64,000 bases of DNA from positions 1-64,000 of the forward strand of contig JAWNZC010000219.1 of the NCBI GenBank assembly GCA_035771165.1, given 5' to 3'. Below are positions 1 to 14,160 of the stretch, piece after piece. The notes beneath the pieces were generated by a model that searched no databases, was not told the DNA's origin, and worked only from the letters and a program-made list of their open reading frames with translations. Source of the stretch: Paragorgia papillata. Its lineage: Eukaryota > Cnidaria > Anthozoa > Scleralcyonacea > Coralliidae. Within the stretch, counting starts at the first letter, position 1; each line of letters starts with the position of its first letter. The position numbers and the translations under genes were made by a program.

Positions 1-3000
1 AAAATTAGAACAATCCATTCAATTCTTAATGAATATCATTGCAACATGTAATTGCAATGTAATTGACAGTTTGGGCGTCTCGTTTTAAATGCGAATAACG
101 CTTGAACCAGATCTGGGACACTTTTCATTTTTCTTGGCCAGCAAGAAGAGAGAATGAGCTTCATTTTAATGTATAGGAAAGCTGGTTAAAAGTAACGGAA
201 GCCGTCGAAATCTTCCCCCAAATGTCGGCAACTACAATTAATAAAGATTTCTATTTTGGCCATTTCTTCAACTTTGGAAGTAAGGCTAAAATATTCTAGT
301 TCATTGTAAAATATGCTAGTTCATTGTATAGCACACCATCTATGGAATAACCACTGGAAAAATTAGAACAATCCATTCAATTCTTAATGAGATATTGACT
401 TAAATTTAAAGGTTGAAAAAATGGCGAAAATTGGTCAAAAAGTAAAGGCTAACCCCTTTACTTTTTTACCGATTTTGGCCATTTTTTCAACTTTGGAAGT
501 AAGGCTAAAATATTCTAGTTCATTGTAAAATATTCTAGTTCATTGTATAGCACACCAACTATGGAATAACCACTGAAAAAATTAGAACAATCCATTCAAT
601 TCTTAATGAGATATCATTGCAACATGTAATTGCAATGTAATTGACAGTTTGGGCGTCTCGTTTTAAATGCGAATAACGCTTGAACCAGATCTGGGACACT
701 TTTCATTTTTCTTGGGCCAGCAAGAAGAGAGAATGAGCTTCCTTCAATGTATAGGAAAGCTGGTTAAAATAAACGGAAGCCGTCGAAATCTTCCCCCCAA
801 TGTCGGCAACTACAATTAATAAAGATTTCTATTTTTGGCGCAATGTAATTGACAGTTTGGGCGTCTCGTTTTAAATGCGAATAACGCTTGAACCAGATCT
901 GGGACACTTTTCATTTTCTTGGGCCAGCAAGAAGAGAGAATGAGCTTCATTTTAATGTATAGGAAAGCTGGTTAAAAGTAACGGAAGCCGTCGAAATCTT
1001 CCCCCAAATGTCGGCAACTACAATTAATAAAGATTTCTATTTTGGCCATTTCTTCAACTTTGGAAGTAAGGCTAAAATATTCTAGTTCATTGTAAAATAT
1101 GCTAGTTCATTGTATAGCACACCATCTATGGAATAACCACTGGAAAAATTAGAACAATCCATTCAATTCTTAATGAGATATTGACTTAAATTTAATGGTT
1201 GAAAAAATGGCGAAAATTGGTCAAAAAGTAAAGGCTAACCCCTTTACTTTTTTACCGATTTTGGCCATTTTTTCCACTTTGGAAGTAAGGCTAAAATATT
1301 CTAGTTCATTGTAAAATATTCTAGTTCATTGTATAGCACACCAACTATGGAATAACCACTGAAAAAATTAGAACAATCCATTCAATTCTTAATGAGATAT
1401 CATTGCAACATGTAATTGCAACGTAATTGACAGTTTGGGCGTCTCGTTTTAAATGCGAATAACGCTTGAACCAGATCTGGGACACTTCTAATTTTTCTTG
1501 GCCCAGCAAGAAGCGAGAATGAGCTTCCTTCTAATGTATAGGAAAGCTGGTTAAAATAAACGGAAGCCGTCGAAATCTTCCCCCCAATGTCGGCAACTAC
1601 AATTAATAAAGATTTCTATTTTTGGCGCAATGTAATTGACAGTTTGGGCGTCTCGTTTTCAATGCGAATAACGCTTGAACCAGATCTGGGACACTTTTCA
1701 TTTCTCTTGGGCCAGCAAGAAGAGAGAATGAGTTCATTTTAATGTATAGGAAAGCTGGTTAAAAGTAACGGAAGCCGTCGAAATCTTCCCCCAAATGTCG
1801 GCAACTACAATTAATAAAGATTTCTATTTTGGCCATTTCTACAACTTTGGAAGTAAGGCTAAAATATTCTAGTTCATTGTAAAATATGCTAGTTCATTGT
1901 ATAGCACACCATCTATGGAATAACCACTGGAAAAATTAGAACAATCCATTCAATTCTTAATGAGATATTGACTTAAATTTAAAGGTTGAAAAAATGGCGA
2001 AAATTGGTCAAAAAGTAAAGGCTAACCCCTTTACTTTTTTACCGATTTTGGCCATTTTTTCAACTTTGGAAGTAAGGCTAAAATATTCTAGTTCATTGTA
2101 AAATATTCTAGTTCATTGTATAGCACACCAACTATGGAATAGCCACTGAAAAAATTAGAACAATCCATTCAATTCTTAATGAGATATCATTGCAACATGT
2201 AATTGCAATGTAATTGACAGTTTGGGCGTCTCGTTTTAAATGCGAATAACGCTTGAACCAGATCTGGGACACTTTTCATTTTTCTTGGGCCAGCAAGAAG
2301 AGAGAATGAGCTTCCTTCTAATGTATAGGAAAGCTGGTTAAAATAAACGGAAGCCGTCGAAATCTTCCCCCCAATGTCGGCAACTACAATTAATAAAGAT
2401 TTCTATTTTTGGCGCAATGTAATTGACAGTTTGGGCGTCTCGTTTTAAATGCGAATAACGCTTGAACCAGATCTGGGACACTTTTCATTTCTCTTGGGCC
2501 AGCAAGAAGAGAGAATGAGTTCATTTTAATGTATAGGAAAGCTGGTTAAAAGTAACGGAAGCCGTCGAAATCTTCCCCCAAATGTCGGCAACTACAATTA
2601 ATAAAGATTTCTATTTTGGCCATTTCTTCAACTTTGGAAGTAAGGCTAAAATATTCTAGTTCATTGTAAAATATGCTAGTTCATTATATAGCACACCATC
2701 TATGGAATAACCACTGGAAAAATTAGAACAATCCATTCAATTCTTAATGAGATATTGACTTAAATTTAAAGGTTGAAAAAATGGCGAAAATTGGTCAAAA
2801 AGTAAAGGCTAACCCCTTTACTTTTTTACCGATTTTGGCCATTTTTTCAACTTTGGAAGTAAGGCTAAAATATTCTAGTTCATTGTAAAATATTCTAGTT
2901 CATTGTATAGCACACCAACTATGGAATAACCACTGAAAAAATTAGAACAATCCATTCAATTCTTAATGAGATATCATTGCAACATGTAATTGCAATGTAA

Positions 3001-6000
3001 TTGACAGTTTGGGCGTCTCGTTTTAAATGCGAATAACGCTTGAAGCAGATTTGGGACACTTCTAATTTTTCTTGGCCCAGCAAGAAGAGAGAATGAGCTT
3101 CCTTCTAATGTATAGGAAAGCTGGTTAAAATAAACGGAAGCCGTCGAAATCTTCCCCCCAATGTCGGCAACTACAATTAATAAAGATTTCTATTTTTGGC
3201 GCAATGTAATTGACAGTTTGGGCGTCTCGTTTTAAATGCGAATAACGCTTGAACCAGATCTGGGACACTTTTCATTTCTCTTGGGCCAGCAAGAAGAGAG
3301 AATGAGTTCATTTTAATGTATAGGAAAGCTGGTTAAAAGTAACGGAAGCCGTCGAAATCTTCCCCCCAAATGTCGGCAACTACAATTAATAAAGATTTCT
3401 ATTTTGGCCATTTCTTCAACTTTGGAAGTAAGGCTAAAATATTCTAGTTCATTGTAAAATATGCTAGTTCATTATATAGCACACCATCTATGGAATAACC
3501 ACTGGAAAAATTAGAACAATCCATTCAATTCTTAATGAGATATTGACTTAAATTTAAAGGTTGAAAAAATGGCGAAAATTGGTCAAAAAGTAAAGGCTAA
3601 CCCCTTTACTTTTTTACCGATTTTGGCCATTTTTTCAACATTGGAAGTAAGGCTAAAATATTCTAGTTCATTGTAAAATATTCTAGTTCATTGTATAGCA
3701 CACCAACTATGGAATAACCACTGAAAAAATTAGAACAATCCATTCAATTCTTAATGAGATATCATTGCAACATGTAATTGCAATGTAATTGACAGTTTGC
3801 GCGTCTCGTTTTAAATGCAAATAACGCTTGAACCAGATCTGGGACACTTCTAATTTTTCTTGGCCCAGCAAGAAGAGAGAATGAGCTTCCTTCTAATGTA
3901 TAGGAAAGCTGGTTAAAATAAAAGGAAGCCGTCGAAATCTTCCCCCCAATGTCGGCAACTACAATTAATAAAGATTTCTATTTTTGGCGCAATGTAATTG
4001 ACAGTTTGGGCGTCTCGTTTTCAATGCGAATAACGCTTGAACCAGATATGGGACACTTCTAATTTTTCATGGGCTAGCAAGTAGATGGAATGAGCTTCAT
4101 TTTGATATATAGGAAAGCGGGTTAAAGATAACGGAAGGCGCCGAAATCTTCCCCCCAATGTCGGCAACTACAATTATTAAAGATTTCTATTTTCGCCATT
4201 ACTTCAACTTTGGAAGTAAGGCTAAAATATTCTAGTTCATTGTAAAATATGCTAGTTCATTGTATAGCACACCATCTATGGAATAACCACTGGAAAGATT
4301 AGAACAATCCATTCAATTCTTAATGAGATATTGACTTAAATTTAAAGGTTGAAAAAATGGCGAAAATTGGTCAAAAAGTAAAGGCTAACCCCTTTACTTT
4401 TTTACCGATTTTGGCCATTTTTTCAACTTTGGAAGTAAGGCTAAAATATTCTAGTTCATTGTAAAATATTCTAGTTCATTGTATAGCACACCAACTATGG
4501 AATAACCACTGAAAAAATTAGAACAATCCATTCAATTCTTAATGAGATATCATTGCAACATGTAATTGCAATGTAATTGACAGTTTGGGCGTCTCGTTTT
4601 AAATGCGAATAACGCTTGAACCAGATCTGGGACACTTTTCATTTTTCTTGGGCCAGCAAGAAGAGAGAATGAGCTTCCTTCTAATGTATAGGAAAGCTGG
4701 TTAAAATAAACGGAAGCCGTCGAAATCTTCCCCCAAATGTCGGCAACTACAATTAATAAAGATTTCTATTTTGGCCATTTCTTCAACTTTGGAAGTAAGG
4801 CTAAAATATTCTAGTTCATTGTAAAATATGCTAGTTCATTATATAGCACACCATCTATGGAATAACCACTGGAAAAATTAGAACAATCCATTCAATTCTT
4901 AATGAGATATTGACTTAAATTTAAAGGTTGAAAAAATGGCGAAAATTGGTCAAAAAGTAAAGGCTAACCCCTTTACTTTTTTACCGATTTTGGCCATTTT
5001 TTCAACATTGGAAGTAAGGCTAAAATATTCTAGTTCATTGTAAAATATTCTAGTTCATTGTATAGCACACCAACTATGGAATAACCACTGAAAAAATTAG
5101 AACAATCCATTCAATTCTTAATGAGATATCATTGCAACATGTAATTGCAATGTAATTGACAGTTTGCGCGTCTCGTTTTAAATGCAAATAACGCTTGAAC
5201 CAGATCTGGGACACTTCTAATTTTTCTTGGCCCAGCAAGAAGAGAGAATGAGCTTCCTTCTAATGTATAGGAAACCTGGTTAAAATAAACGGAAGCCGTC
5301 GAAATCTTCCCCCCAATGTCGGCAACTACAATTAATAAAGATTTCTATTTTTGGCGCAATGTAATTGACAGTTTGGGCGTCTCGTTTTCAATGCGAATAA
5401 CGCTTGAACCAGATATGGGACACTTCCAATTTTTCATGGGCTAGCAAGTAGATGGAATGAGCTTCATTTTGATATATAGGAAAGCGGGTTAAAGATAACG
5501 GAAGGCGCCGAAATCTTCCCCCAAATGTCGGCAACTACAATTATTAAAGATTTCTATTTTGGCCATTTCTTCAACTTTGGAAGTAAGGCTAAAATATTCT
5601 AGTTCATTGTAAAATATGCTATTTCATTGTATAGCACACCATCTATGGAATAACCACTGGAAAAATTAGAACAATCCATTCAATTCTTAATGAGATATTG
5701 ACTTAAATTTAAAGGTTGAAAAAATGGCGAAAATTGGTCAAAAAGTAAAGGCTAACCCCTTTACTTTTTTACCGATTTTGGCCATTTTTTCAACATTGGA
5801 AGTAAGGCTAAAATATTCTAGTTCATTGTAAAATATTCTAGTTCATTGTATAGCACACCAACTATGGAATAACCACTGAAAAAATTAGAACAATCCATTC
5901 AATTCTTAATGAGATATCATTGCAACATGTAATTGCAATGTAATTGACAGTTTGGGCGTCTCGTTTTAAATGCGAATAACGCTTGAACCAGATCTGGGAC

Positions 6001-9000
6001 ACTTCTAATTTTTCTTGGCCCAGCAAGAAGAGAGAATGAGCTTCCTTCTAATGTATAAGAAAGCTGGTTAAAATAAACGGAAGCCGTCGAAATCTTCCCC
6101 CCAATGTCGGCAACTACAATTAATAAAGATTTCTATTTTTGGCGCAATGTAATTGACAGTTTGGGCGTCTCGTTTTAAATGCGAATAACGCTTGAACCAG
6201 ATCTGGGACACTTTTCATTTTTCTTGGGCCAGCAAGAAGAGAGAACGAGCTTCATTTTAATGTATAGGAAAGCTGGTTAAAAGTAACGGAAGCCGTCGAA
6301 ATCTTCCCCCAAATGTCGGCAACTACAATTAATAAAGATTTCTATTTTTGGCGCAATGTAATTGACAGTTTGGGCGTCTCGTTTTCTATGCGAATAACGC
6401 TTGAACCAGATCTGGGACACTTCTAAGTTTTCTTGGCCCAGCAAGCAGATGGAATGAGCTTCATTTTGATATATAGAAAAGCGGGTTAAAGATAACGGAA
6501 GGCGCCGAAATCTTCCCCCCAATGTCGGCAACTACAATTATTAAAGATTTCTATTTTTGGCGCAATGTAATTGACAGTTTGGGCGTCTCGATTTAAATGC
6601 GAATAACGCGTGAATCAGATCTGGGGACACTTTTCATTTTTCTTGGGCCAGCACGAAGAGAGAATGAGCTTCATTTTGATGTATAGGAAAGCTGGTTAAA
6701 AGTAACGGAAGCCGTCGAAATCTTCCCCCAAATGTCGGCAACTACAATTAATAAAGATTTCTATTTTGGCCATTTCTTCAACTTTGGAAGTAAGGCTAAA
6801 ATATTCTAGTTCATTGTAAAATATGCTAGTTCATTGTATAGCACACCATCTATGGAATAACCACTGGAAAAATTAGAACAATCCATTCAATTCTTAATGA
6901 GATATTGACTTAAATTTAAAGGTTGAAAAAATGGCGAAAATTGGTCAAAAAGTAAAGGCTAACCCCTTTACTTTTTTACCGATTTTGGCCATTTTTTCAA
7001 CATTGGAAGTAAGGCTAAAATATTCTAGTTCATTGTATAGCACACCAACTATGGAATAACCACTGAAAAAATTAGAACAATCCATTCAATTCTTAATGAG
7101 ATATCATTGCAACATGTAATTGCAATGTAATTGACAGTTTGGGCGTCTCGTTTTAAATGCGAATAACGCTTGAACCAGATCTGGGACACTTCTAATTTTT
7201 TATGGGCTAGCAAGAAGAGGGAATGATCTTCATTTTGATATATAGAAAAGCGGGTTAAAGATAACGGAAGGCGCCGAAATCTTCCCCCCAATGTCGGCAA
7301 CTACAATTATTAAAGATTTCTATTTTTGGCGCAATGTAATTGACAGTTTGGGCGTCTCGATTTAAATGCGAATAACGCGTGAATCAGATCTGGGGACACT
7401 TTTCATTTTTCTTGGGCCAGCAAGAAGAGAGAATGAGCTTCATTTTGATGTATAGGAAAGCTGGTTAAAAGTAACGGAAGCCGTCGAAATCTTCCCCCAA
7501 ATGTCGGCAACTACAATTAATAAAGATTTCTATTTTGGCCATTTCTTCAACTTTGGAAGTAAGGCTAAAATATTCTAGTTCATTGTAAAATATGCTAGTT
7601 CATTGTATAGCACACCATCTATGGAATAACCACTGGAAAAATTAGAACAATCCATTCAATTCTTAATGAGATATTGACTTAAATTTAAAGGTTGAAAAAA
7701 TGGCGAAAATTGGTCAAAAAGTAAAGGCTAACCCCTTTACTTTTTTACCGATTTTGGCCATTTTTTCAACATTGGAAGTAAGGCTAAAATATTCTAGTTC
7801 ATTGTATAGCACACCAACTATGGAATAACCACTGAAAAAATTAGAACAATCCATTCAATTCTTAATGAGATATCATTGCAACATGTAATTGCAATGTAAT
7901 TGACAGTTTGGGCGTCTCGTTTTAAATGCGAATAACGCTTGAACCAGATCTGGGACACTTCTAATTTTTTATGGGCTAGCAAGAAGAGGGAATGATCTTC
8001 ATTTTGATGTATAGGAAAGCGGGTTAAAGATAATGGAAGGCGTCGAAATCTTCCCCCCAATGTCGGCAACTACAATTATTAAAGATTTCTATTTTTGGCG
8101 CAATATAATTGACAGTTTGGGCGTCTCGTTTTAAATGCAAATAACGCTTGAACCAGATCAGAAACACTTCTAATTTTTCATGGGCTAGCAAGTCAGATGG
8201 ATGAGCTTCATTTCGATATATAGGAAAGCGGGTTAAGGATACCGGAAGGCGCCGAAATCTTCCCCCCAATGTCGGCAACTACAATTAATAAAGATTTCTA
8301 TTTTTGGCGCAATGTAATTGACAGTTTGGGCGTCTCAATTTAAATGCGAATAACGATTGAACCAGATCTGGGACACTTCTAATTTTTATTGGGCCAGCAA
8401 GAAGAGTGAATGAACTTCATTTTGATGTATAGGAAAGCTGGTTAAAGTAACGGAAGCCGTCGAAATCTCCCCCCCAATGTTGGCAACTACAATTAATAAA
8501 GATTTCTATTTTTGGCGCAATGTAATTGACAGTTTGGGCGTCTCGTTTTCAATGCGAATAACGCTTGAACCAGATCTGGGACACTTCTAAGTTTTCTTGG
8601 ACCAGCAAGAAGAGAGAATGAGCTTCATTTTAATGTATAGGAAAGCTGGTTAAAAGTAACGGAAGCCGTCGAAATCTTCCCCCAAATGTCGGCAACTACA
8701 ATTAATAAAGATTTCTATTTTGGCCATTTCTTCAACTTTGGAAGTAAGGCTAACATATTCTAGTTCATTGTAAAATATGCTAGTTCATTGTATAGCACAC
8801 CATCTATGGAATAACCTCTGGAAAAATTAGAACAATCCATTCAATTCTTAATGAGATATTGACTTAAATTTAAAGGTTGAAAAAATGGCGAAAATTGGTC
8901 AAAAAGTAAAGACTAACCCCTTTACTTTTTTACCGATTTTGGCCATTTTTTCAACATTGGAAGTAAGGCTAAAATATTCTAGTTCATTGTATAGCACACC

Positions 9001-9490
9001 AACTATGGAATAACCACTGAAAAAATTAGAACAATCCATTCAATTCTTAATGAGATATCATTGCAACATGTAATTGCAATGTAATTGACAGTTTGGGCGT
9101 CTCGTTTTAAATGCGAATAACGCTTGAACCAGGTCCGGGACACTTCTAATTTTTCCTGCGCCAGCAAGACGAGAGAATGAGCTTCATTGTGATGTATAGG
9201 AAAGCTGGTTAAAAGTAACGGAAGCCGTCAAAATCTTCCCCCCAATGTCCGCAACTACAATTAATAAAGACTTCTATTTTTGGCGCAATGTAATTGACAG
9301 TTTGGGCGTCTCGATTTAAATGCGAATAACGCTTGAACCAGATCTGGGACACTTCTAAGTTTTCTTTGCCCAGCAAGCAGATGGAATGAGCTTCATTTTG
9401 ATATATAGGAAAGCGGGTTAAAAGTAACGGAAGGCGTCGCAATCTTCCCCCCAATGTCAGCAACTACAATTAATAAAGATTTCTATTTTT
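1..9490. repeat. Satellite block 1, ~787-bp higher-order repeat
   Basis: Two monomer types alternate. Type A is about 205-210 bp and contains CAATGTAATTGACAGTTTGG. Type B is about 220 bp and contains TTCTAGTTCATTGTA and GGTTGAAAAAATGGCG. The junction ATATCATTGCAACATG recurs at 33, 611, 1397, 2184, 2971, 3759, 4547, 5126, 5914, 7101, 7870 and 9055. The spacings are 578, 786, 787, 787, 788, 788, 579, 788, 1187, 769 and 1185. Most differences are close to one or two A monomers (~200 bp), as expected from unequal exchange in monomer register. Minus-strand frames of 83-84 codons recur in the A monomers with satellite periodicity. I treat them as by-products because they have no splice or start context and they decay with the array. 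The array continues past the left edge of the window. Confidence 0.95.
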
Positions 9491-12400
9491 GGCGCAATGT
9501 AGGTAATTGGCAACTACAATTAATAAAGATATTCTAGTTCATTGTAAAATAGTCTAGTTCATTGTATAGCACACCAACTATGGAATAACCACTGAAAAAA
9601 TTAGAACAATCCATTAAATTCTTAATGAGATATTGAGTTAAGTTTATAGGTTGAAAAAATGGCGAAAATCGGTCAAAAAGTAAAGGCTAACCCCTTTACT
9701 TTTTTACCGATTTTGGCCATTTTTTCAACTTTGGAAGTAAGGCTAAAATATTCTAGTTCTTTGTAAAATAGTCTAGTTCTTTGTATAGCACACCAACTAT
9801 GGAATAAGGTTCCCCCCAATGTCGGCAACTACAATTAATAAAGATTTCTATTTCCGGCGCAATGTGATTGACAGTTTGGGAGTCTCGTTTTAAATGCGAA
9901 TAACGCTTGAAGCAGATTTGGGACACTTCTAATTTTTCTTGGGCCAGCAAGAAGAGAGAATGAGCTTCATTTTGTTGTATAGGAAAGCTGGTTAAATGTA
10001 ACGGAAGCCGTCAAAATCTTCCCCCCAATGTCGGCAACTACAATTAATAAAGATAATTCTAGTTCATTGTAAAATAGTCTAGTTCATTGTATAGCACACC
10101 AACTATAGAATAACCACTGAAAAACTTAGAACAATCCATTCAATTCTTAATGAGATGTTGACTTTCTTTAAAGGCTTAAAAAATGGCGAAAATCTGTCAA
10201 AAACTAAAGGCCAACCCCTTTACTTTTTTACCGATTTTGGCCATTTTTTCAACTTTGGAAGTAAGGCTAAAATATTCTAGTTCATTGTAAAATATTCTAG
10301 TTCATTGTATAGCACACCAACTGTGGAATAACCACTGAAAAAATTAGAACAATCCAGTAAATTCTTAATGAGATATTGAGTTAATTTTAAAGGTTGAAAA
10401 AATGGCGAAAATCGGTCAAAAAGTAAAGGCTAACCCCTTTTCTTTTTTACCCATTTTGGCCATTTTTTCAACTTTCGAAGTAAGGCAACTACAATTAATA
10501 AAGATCTCTATTTCCGGCGCAATGTGATTGACAGTTTGGGCGTCTCGTTTTAAATGCGAATAATGCTTGAACCAGATCTGGAACACTTCTAATTTTTCCT
10601 GGGCCAGCAAGACGAGAGAATGAGCTTCATTGTGATGTATAGGAAAGCTGGTTAAAGGTAACGGAAGCCGTCAAAATCTTCCCCCCAATGTCGGCAACTA
10701 CAATTAATAAAGACTTCTATTTTTGGCGCAATGTAATTGACAGTTTGGGCGTCTCGATTTAAATGCGAATAACGCTTGAACCAGATCTGGGACACTTCTA
10801 ATTTTTCTTGGGCCAGCAAGAAGAGAGAATGAGCTTCATTTTGATGTATAGGTAAGCTGGTTAAAAGTAACGGTAGCCGTCGAAATGTTCCCCCTAATGT
10901 CGGCAACTACAATTAATAAAGATTTCTATTTTCGGCGCAATGTAATTGACAGTTTGGGCGTGCCTAGTTTTAAATGCGAATAACGCTTGAAGCAGATTTG
11001 GAACACTTCTAATTTTTCTTGGGCCAGCAAGAAGAGAGAATGAGCTTCATTTTGACGTATAGGAAAGCTGGTTAAACGTAACGGAAGCCGTCGAAATGTT
11101 CCCCCCAATGTCGGCAACTACAATTAATAAAAATATTCTAGTTCATTGTAAAAAAGTCTAGTTCATTGTATAGCACACCAACTATGGAATAACCACTGAA
11201 AAAATTAGAACAATCCATTAAATTCTTAATGAGATATTGAGTTAAGTTTATAGGTTGAAAAAATGGCGAAAATCGGTCAAAAAGTAAAGGCTAACCCCTT
11301 TACTTTTTTACCGATTTTGGCCATTTTTTCAACTTTGGAAGTAAGGCTAAAATATTCTAGTTCATTGTAAAATAGTCTAGTTCTTTGTATAGCACACCAA
11401 CTATGGAATAAGGTTCCCCCCAATGTCGGCAACTACAATTAATAAAGATTTCTATTTCCGGCGCAATGTGATTGACAGTTTGGGAGTCTCGTTTTAAATG
11501 CGAATAACGCTTGAAGCAGATTTGGGACACTTCTAATTTTTCTTGGGCCAGCAAGAAGAGAGAATGAGCTTCATTTTGTTGTATAGGAAAGCTGGTTAAA
11601 GGTAACGGAAGCCGTCAAAATCTTCCCCCCAATGTCGGCAACTACAATTAATAAAGATAATTCTAGTTCATTGTAAAATAGTCTAGTTCATTGTATAGCA
11701 CACCTACTATAGAATAACCACTGAAAAAATTAGAACAATCCATTCAATTCTTAATGAGATGTTGACTTTCTTTAAAGGCTTAAAAAATGGCGAAAATCTG
11801 TCAAAAACTAAAGGCCAACCCCTTTACTTTTTTACCGATTTTGGCCATTTTTTCAACTTTGGAAGTAAGGCTAAAATATTCTAGTTCATTGTAAAATATT
11901 CTAGTTCATTGTATAGCACACCAACTGTGGAATAACCACTGAAAAAATTAGAACAATCCAGTAAATTCTTAATGAGATATTGAGTTAATTTTAAAGGTTG
12001 AAAAAATGGCGAAAATCGGTCAAAAATAAAGGCTAACCCCTTTTCTTTTTTACCCATTTTGGCCATTTTTTCAACTTTCGAAGTAAGGCAACTACAATTA
12101 ATAAAGATCTCTATTTCCGGCGCAATGTGATTGACAGTTTGGGCGTCTCGTTTTAAATGCGAATAATGCTTGAACCAGATCCGGAACACTTCTAATTTTT
12201 CCTGGGCCAGCAAGACGAGAGAATGAGCTTCATTGTGATGTATAGGAAAGCTGGTTACAAGTAACGGAAGCCGTCAAAATCTTCCCCCCAATGTCGGCAA
12301 CTACAATTAATTAAGACTTCTATTTTTGGCGCAATGTAATTGACAGTTTGGGGTCTCGTTTTAAATGCGAATAACGCTTGAACCAGATCTGGGACACTTC

Positions 12401-13695
12401 TAATTTTTTATGGGCTAGCAAGAAGAGGGAATGATCTTCATTTTGATGTATAGGAAAGCGGGTTAAAGATAATGGAAGGCGTCGAAATCTTCCCCCCAAT
12501 GTCGGCAACTACAATTAATAAAGATTTCTATTTTCGGCGCAATGTAATTGACAGTTTGGGCGTGCCTAGTTTTAAATGCGAATAACGCTTGAAGCAGATT
12601 TGGAACACTTCTAATTTTTCTTGGGCCAGCAAGAAGAGAGAATGAGCTTCATTTTGACGTATAGGAAAGCTGGTTAAACGTAACGGAAGCCGTCGAAATG
12701 TTCCCCCCAATGTCGGCAACTACAATTAATAAAAATATTCTAGTTCATTGTAAAAAAGTCTAGTTCATTGTATAGCACACCAACTATGGAATAACCACTG
12801 AAAAAATTAGAACAATCCATTAAATTCTTAATGAGATATTGAGTTAAGTTTATAGGTTGAAAAAATGGCGAAAATCGGTCAAAAAGTAAAGGCTAACCCC
12901 TTTACTTTTTTACCGATTTTGGCCATTTTTTTCAACTTTGGAAGTAAGGCTAAAATATTCTAGTTCATTGTAAAATAGTCTAGTTCTTTGTATAGCACAC
13001 CAACTATGGAATAAGGTTCCCCCCAATGTCGGCAACTACAATTAATAAAGATTTCTATTTCCGGCGCAATGTGATTGACAGTTTGGGGAGTCTCGTTTTA
13101 AATGCGAATAACGCTTGAAGCAGATTTGGGACACTTCTAATTTTTCTTGGGCCAGCAAGAAGAGAGAATGAGCTTCATTTTGTTGTATAGGAAAGCTGGT
13201 TAAAATGTAACGGAAGCCGTCAAAATCTTCCCCCCAATGTCGGCAACTACAATTAATAAAGATAATTCTAGTTCATTGTAAAATAGTCTAGTTCATTGTA
13301 TAGCACACCAACTATAGAATAACCACTGAAAAACTTAGAACAATCCATTCAATTCTTAATGAGATGTTGACTTTCTTTAAAGGCTTAAAAAATGGCGAAA
13401 ATCTGTCAAAAACTAAAGGCCAACCCCTTTACTTTTTTACCGATTTTGGCCATTTTTTCAACTTTGGAAGTAAGGCTAAAATATTCTAGTTCATTGTAAA
13501 ATATTCTAGTTCATTGTATAGCACACCAACTGTGGAATAACCACTGAAAAAATTAGAACAATCCAGTAAATTCTTAATGAGATATTGAGTTAATTTTAAA
13601 GGTTGAAAAAATGGCGAAAATCGGTCAAAAAGTAAAGGCTAACCCCTTTTCTTTTTTACCCATTTTGGCCATTTTTTCAACTTTCGAAGTAAGGC
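9491..13695. repeat. Satellite block 2, ~1.6-kb higher-order repeat
   Basis: The same A and B monomers appear here in a different, longer order. The diagnostic junction GGAATAAGGTTCCCCCC occurs at 9801, 11405 and 13008, spacings of 1604 and 1603 bp. A second marker, TTGTAAAAAAGTCTAG, recurs near 11146 and 12748. About 2.6 copies are present. Monomers here differ from block 1 by shared variants such as CTATTTCCGGCGC and GAAGCAGATTTGG. The two blocks therefore homogenised separately. Confidence 0.9.
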
Positions 13696-14160
13696 TAAAT
13701 AAAATCATTGTAAAAAAAAAGCTATGGGCAAACATAAGAAACGAAATTTTAATAATAAGCAAAGAAGAGAATCGCCCATTATGAAAATAAAATTCTTGCG
13801 CAAAATGTTAAATTCGGCCTACCAAATGAAAACTTCTATGTTGGCGCCTGCTAATTTAATTTTTCTTTCTTGGCAAGATCGAAGAGGCAAGATCATGAAT
13901 GATTCAATAGAACATTAAAAACCGTCGAAATGTTCCCCCTAATGTCGGCAACTACAATTAATAAGATTTCTATTTTTTGCATGTAATTGTGTTTGGGCGT
14001 TCCTTCAAAATGTGGCCTTCCTTCTGACGTTTTTTTTTTCAGAATGTTGATGTAGAAAAAGAATAGTAGCAATTTTCCCCTATTTTTACATTTTAATTTA
14101 TTGAAAAAATGAAAAAAAAGTAAAAAGTTGGGAAATGCGAAATAAACGAAACATCTGGAC
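13696..14160. repeat. Strongly diverged satellite segment
   Basis: The repeat register is lost here. Only short A-monomer echoes remain, for example an AATTTTTCTTTCTTGGCAAG-like stretch at 13855 and a TGTCGGCAACTACAATTAAT match at 13942. Between 14020 and 14110 the sequence is T-rich and matches no monomer. A 64-codon plus-strand frame at 13724-13918 has no supporting features and is not called as a gene. Confidence 0.6.

Noticed and set aside
6277..12719. Repeated 60-84-codon minus-strand frames beginning MPTLGG or MLAQEK
   Set aside because: They recur with satellite periodicity, differ by frame-disrupting indels between monomers, and have no start, splice or domain support.
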